Assembly (NCBI GenBank): GCA_933822405.4
Contig: CAKOGP040002003.1
Coordinates: 62,001 to 126,000, forward strand
DNA: 64,000 nucleotides
DNA from: Cylindrotheca closterium
Lineage: Eukaryota > Bacillariophyta > Bacillariophyceae > Bacillariales > Bacillariaceae
Direction of reading: 5' to 3'
In this document: piece by piece, positions 61,734-64,000 of the stretch
Position numbering within the stretch: the stretch's first letter is position 1
Layout of the letters: each line of letters opens with the position of its first letter
Notes under the pieces: model-generated
The model's database searches: none
Told to the model about the DNA's origin: nothing
What the model saw: only the letters and a program-made list of their open reading frames with translations
Made by a program: the position numbers and the translations under genes

Positions 61734-62735
61734 CTAACTATTTTGGAATCCTAGATTGGTCAAGAGCTGATAGCGCTCTGGTGTCAGACGGGAGGATTGC
61801 TGGTTGAAGCAATAGAGCTTGTACTGTCGGCGTTGGACCTTGACCCACATGCCGAGAGCAGGATTCTCCCCAAAGCGACTCGGGACGTTACAATCGCCAT
61901 TCCGACGCACGTATTCCACTAGTTCATTGAAGCGTTCTTGCCAGGCCATCGTCTGAAGGTCCCATACGAAACCTACTTCTTCCAGCTTTTGTTGCCTCAC
62001 ATCCGACAGGCAAGACTTGTTTTGTTCCTGTTTCCTCATGTATTGATACCGCTGACGCTTGGCCCATCGAGCGAGAGTAGGATCGGAATCGTAAGAATGC
62101 GGAATATTACAATGCCCATGCGTTTGTTTGAATTTGATCAATTTCTGATATTGTTGCTCCCACTGATCCCTTTGATAGGATCTATATCGGGGCTCGGTCG
62201 TATTGCTTGTTGGCGGGTCATTCCGTGCTGTGGCATCAGTAGGAGCAACAGTAGTCACTTGCTTCTTTGGCCTTAATCCCTTCGGTATCGGTTGGGGTGC
62301 AAGAGTCGTTTCGATCACGCCAGTGGGTGCTGTTTGATCCAACAACAAAGATGACGAAACATGAGTAGAATCTCGTCCATTGTAGACATCCAGGGATGTG
62401 TTCCCTCTGATGATGTGGTCTACTGTCGAAGCATGTATGCTTTCGTCTGCATCTCCTTGTATTTGAGGCTGATTTGCCTGAGGCTGTGACAGAGGCTGGT
62501 TTGCTGGATCAATCTGCAGCTGCTGCATATGTTGTTGGTGTTCTTCTTGTTCTTTTGAAATGTCCGACTGATGGCGAGCGGATTTTCCAACTACTATGTA
62601 TGTGTACATGCCTTCTTGAGGGCGAGAAGAGCGTTCCACCAGGGTTGTCCCATCACAAAATGGTGTGGGTTCCAAGGTTTTCCCATCACGAAATGGTGTT
62701 CGATCGGGCAGCATAGCATCCATTTCTTTGTTCAT
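61734..62735 (-). CDS. Helicase-associated-domain protein
   Basis: Intronless, 333 residues from an ATG at 62735. The first 180 residues are Gln/Pro/Thr-rich and disordered. The last 150 hold two helicase-associated domains: first WEQQYQKLIKFKQTHGHCNI, then TLARWAKRQRYQYMRK and LEEVGFVWDLQ; second WQERFNELVEYVRRNGDCNV, ALGMWVKVQRRQYKLY and ERYQLLTNLGFQ. These domains (PF03457) usually follow bacterial helicases; many diatom proteins carry them without a helicase part. They are probably small three-helix DNA- or RNA-binding units. The gene at 63466 is a same-strand paralogue with the same two domains. Confidence 0.87.
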   Translation of the reverse strand: MNKEMDAMLPDRTPFRDGKTLEPTPFCDGTTLVERSSRPQEGMYTYIVVGKSARHQSDISKEQEEHQQHMQQLQIDPANQPLSQPQANQPQIQGDADESIHASTVDHIIRGNTSLDVYNGRDSTHVSSSLLLDQTAPTGVIETTLAPQPIPKGLRPKKQVTTVAPTDATARNDPPTSNTTEPRYRSYQRDQWEQQYQKLIKFKQTHGHCNIPHSYDSDPTLARWAKRQRYQYMRKQEQNKSCLSDVRQQKLEEVGFVWDLQTMAWQERFNELVEYVRRNGDCNVPSRFGENPALGMWVKVQRRQYKLYCFNQQSSRLTPERYQLLTNLGFQNS

Positions 62736-63465
62736 TTTATTTTTGAGTCTTGAGAGCGTAGGTTATTGTGATCGGATGAGGTGTCGGAATGCTGCCGAAC
62801 ACTAAGCGTGGCAAAGAAGGGATGCAAACTTTACGGTAAGCTTGGGAAAGCCTGGGAAGTTCTTTCGAAATCGCTGGTGGAAGCGCTGCAACATGACTAA
62901 GGGCTAATATGCATTATGTGATGAATCACAGCTGGCATTCTTGGAAGCAAACAACAGGTGTGCGTTCGCGTTCGCGTTCACGTGTACCTAGTAGTGCTAA
63001 ATGAAAGATGTCCCAACTAGCGAAAAATTGAGAACATTTTGAGTTTCCGCCATTTCATCACTGTGAATTTTCTTGGAGCCATCGCTGTTGTTTATGACAT
63101 TCGACTATATTTGGCACCACTTGAAATGAAAGTGCAGGCTCATCGTCATAATATTTTATGCAATTGCGCGGAGTTCGAAACGAGCGTATAGCGATGATGC
63201 TCAGTCGTAACGCAACCAGAACCAATCACGCAGTGTAGACAGATAATTTTCGCATCATCGAGTATATCCTCTTTGAAGAATGGAAACAATGCTTGAAAAC
63301 TCTGAAAGTTTCGTTCACTGTATATTTTTCAGGAATATTGCCTCAACATACATACTAGGTACCTTTATGACATCTTGGATGTATGTCATCCAAGAAAAGC
63401 CATGATCATATTTTCACCCATTGTATTGGTGTAATGATACAAGTGGAACTGAGCCAAACAAAACA
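62736..63465. other. Spacer between helicase-associated genes
   Basis: Promoter of the first gene and 3' region of the second. A threefold GCGTTC repeat lies at about 62962-62979, and a hairpin with 8-bp arms CTTGGATG/CATCCAAG lies at 63374-63394. No gene. Confidence 0.4.
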
Positions 63466-64000
63466 CTAACTCGGATTCGCCCCTTTAACATTTTTGTTGG
63501 GGCTACCAACCAGCCTCTGGTGGTAGTAATACTGTGTGAATCCTAGACTGGTCAAGAGCTGGTGGCGTTCGGGTGTCAGGCGTGAAGAGGATGGGTCTAA
63601 CCCATATAGTTTGAACTGCCGACGCTGGCTCTTAACCCACTGGCCAAGAGCGAGATTCTCTCCAAAGCGATTGGGGACGTTGCAATCGCCATGCTTTCGT
63701 TTGTATTCCACCAGCTCATTGAATCGCTCTTGCCAGGCCATCATCTGAAGGTCCCATATGAAGCCAACTTCGTCCAGCTTTTGCTGTCTATCGTCAGATA
63801 GGCAAGATTGCTTTTGTTCCAGTTTCATTGTATATTGGTACCGTTGGCGCTTCGCCCAACGAGCGAGGATGGGATTGTGGTCGTAGGTATGGGGAACGTG
63901 GCAATGCCCGTGCATTTCTTTGAACTTAAGCAATTCCTGAAATTGTAGATCCCACTGACCCTGTTGATAGGATCTATATCGGAGATTGTTGGGATCTCTC
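63466..64000 (-). CDS. Helicase-associated-domain protein, partial at window edge
   Basis: The frame is open from 63466 to the window end, so the N-terminus lies outside. At least 177 residues are visible. It begins NNLRYRSYQQGQWDLQFQEL and has the same two domains as the gene at 61734: FKEMHGHCHVPHTYD, TILARWAKRQRYQY-like core, LDEVGFIWDLQ; then WQERFNELVEYKRKHGDCNV and ALGQWVKSQRRQFKLY. It ends with an extra Tyr/Asn/Lys-rich tail (QYYYHQRLVGSPNK) that the neighbour lacks. Tandem duplication is evident. Confidence 0.85.
   Translation of the reverse strand, partial: RDPNNLRYRSYQQGQWDLQFQELLKFKEMHGHCHVPHTYDHNPILARWAKRQRYQYTMKLEQKQSCLSDDRQQKLDEVGFIWDLQMMAWQERFNELVEYKRKHGDCNVPNRFGENLALGQWVKSQRRQFKLYGLDPSSSRLTPERHQLLTSLGFTQYYYHQRLVGSPNKNVKGANPS

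Noticed and set aside
1..64000. tRNA, rRNA, retrotransposon or viral insertions
   Set aside because: Looked for but none recognised by eye: no reverse transcriptase, integrase or transposase motifs, no long terminal repeats; tRNA genes cannot be excluded without a scan.

Overview
The window looks like nuclear DNA of a diatom, most likely a pennate one; I cannot name the species. The evidence is eukaryotic gene structure with short GT-AG introns (about 70-235 bp), plastid pre-sequences in which a signal peptide runs into a phenylalanine (CLGF, ALGF, VLSF), four heat-shock-factor (HSF) genes, diatom-type families such as DUF6824, and hybrid histidine-kinase and LRR receptors. I modelled 30 protein genes on both strands. 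Introns were placed by hand from reading-frame continuity and family conservation. No rRNA, tRNA, CRISPR array or intact transposon was recognised.

Layout. 0.8-6.5 kb: a plastid [2Fe-2S] thioredoxin-like ferredoxin, the 60S export adaptor NMD3, and a secreted Cys-rich protein. 8.6-13.6 kb: an HSF, an acidic hypothetical and a probable thylakoid-lumen protein. 14.0-22.1 kb: a LarC-like nickel-cofactor protein with an unusual duplicated insertion, a CRAL-TRIO-like/DUF6824 protein, the thylakoid insertase ALB3 and a plastid-directed hypothetical. 22.2-26.7 kb: a tandem pair of Atg22-like transporters plus the remnant of a third unit. 26.7-42.3 kb: a plastid-type hypothetical, two J-domain/EF-hand paralogues about 10 kb apart, a SNF2 ATPase, a coiled-coil protein, and a 1,452-residue receptor joining a PhnD-type binding domain, a degenerate kinase, a histidine kinase and a receiver. 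43-49 kb: three more HSF genes in AT-rich, repeat-bearing spacers. 49-64 kb: UDP-galactopyranose mutase, a membrane LRR protein, a cupin-DUF952 fusion, two tandem small paralogues, a mitochondrial pyruvate dehydrogenase kinase, an acidic hypothetical, and two helicase-associated-domain genes, the last cut by the window edge.

The genes form no operon-like pathway. The plastid genes (ferredoxin, lumen protein, ALB3, two hypotheticals) share targeting logic, and the HSF, transporter, J/EF-hand, small-protein and helicase-associated pairs show local duplication as the main force shaping the region. The strongest candidates for something undescribed are the HMA-like double insertion in LarC, the PhnD-pseudokinase-histidine kinase-receiver receptor, and the pair of small proteins sharing a C-terminal signature.
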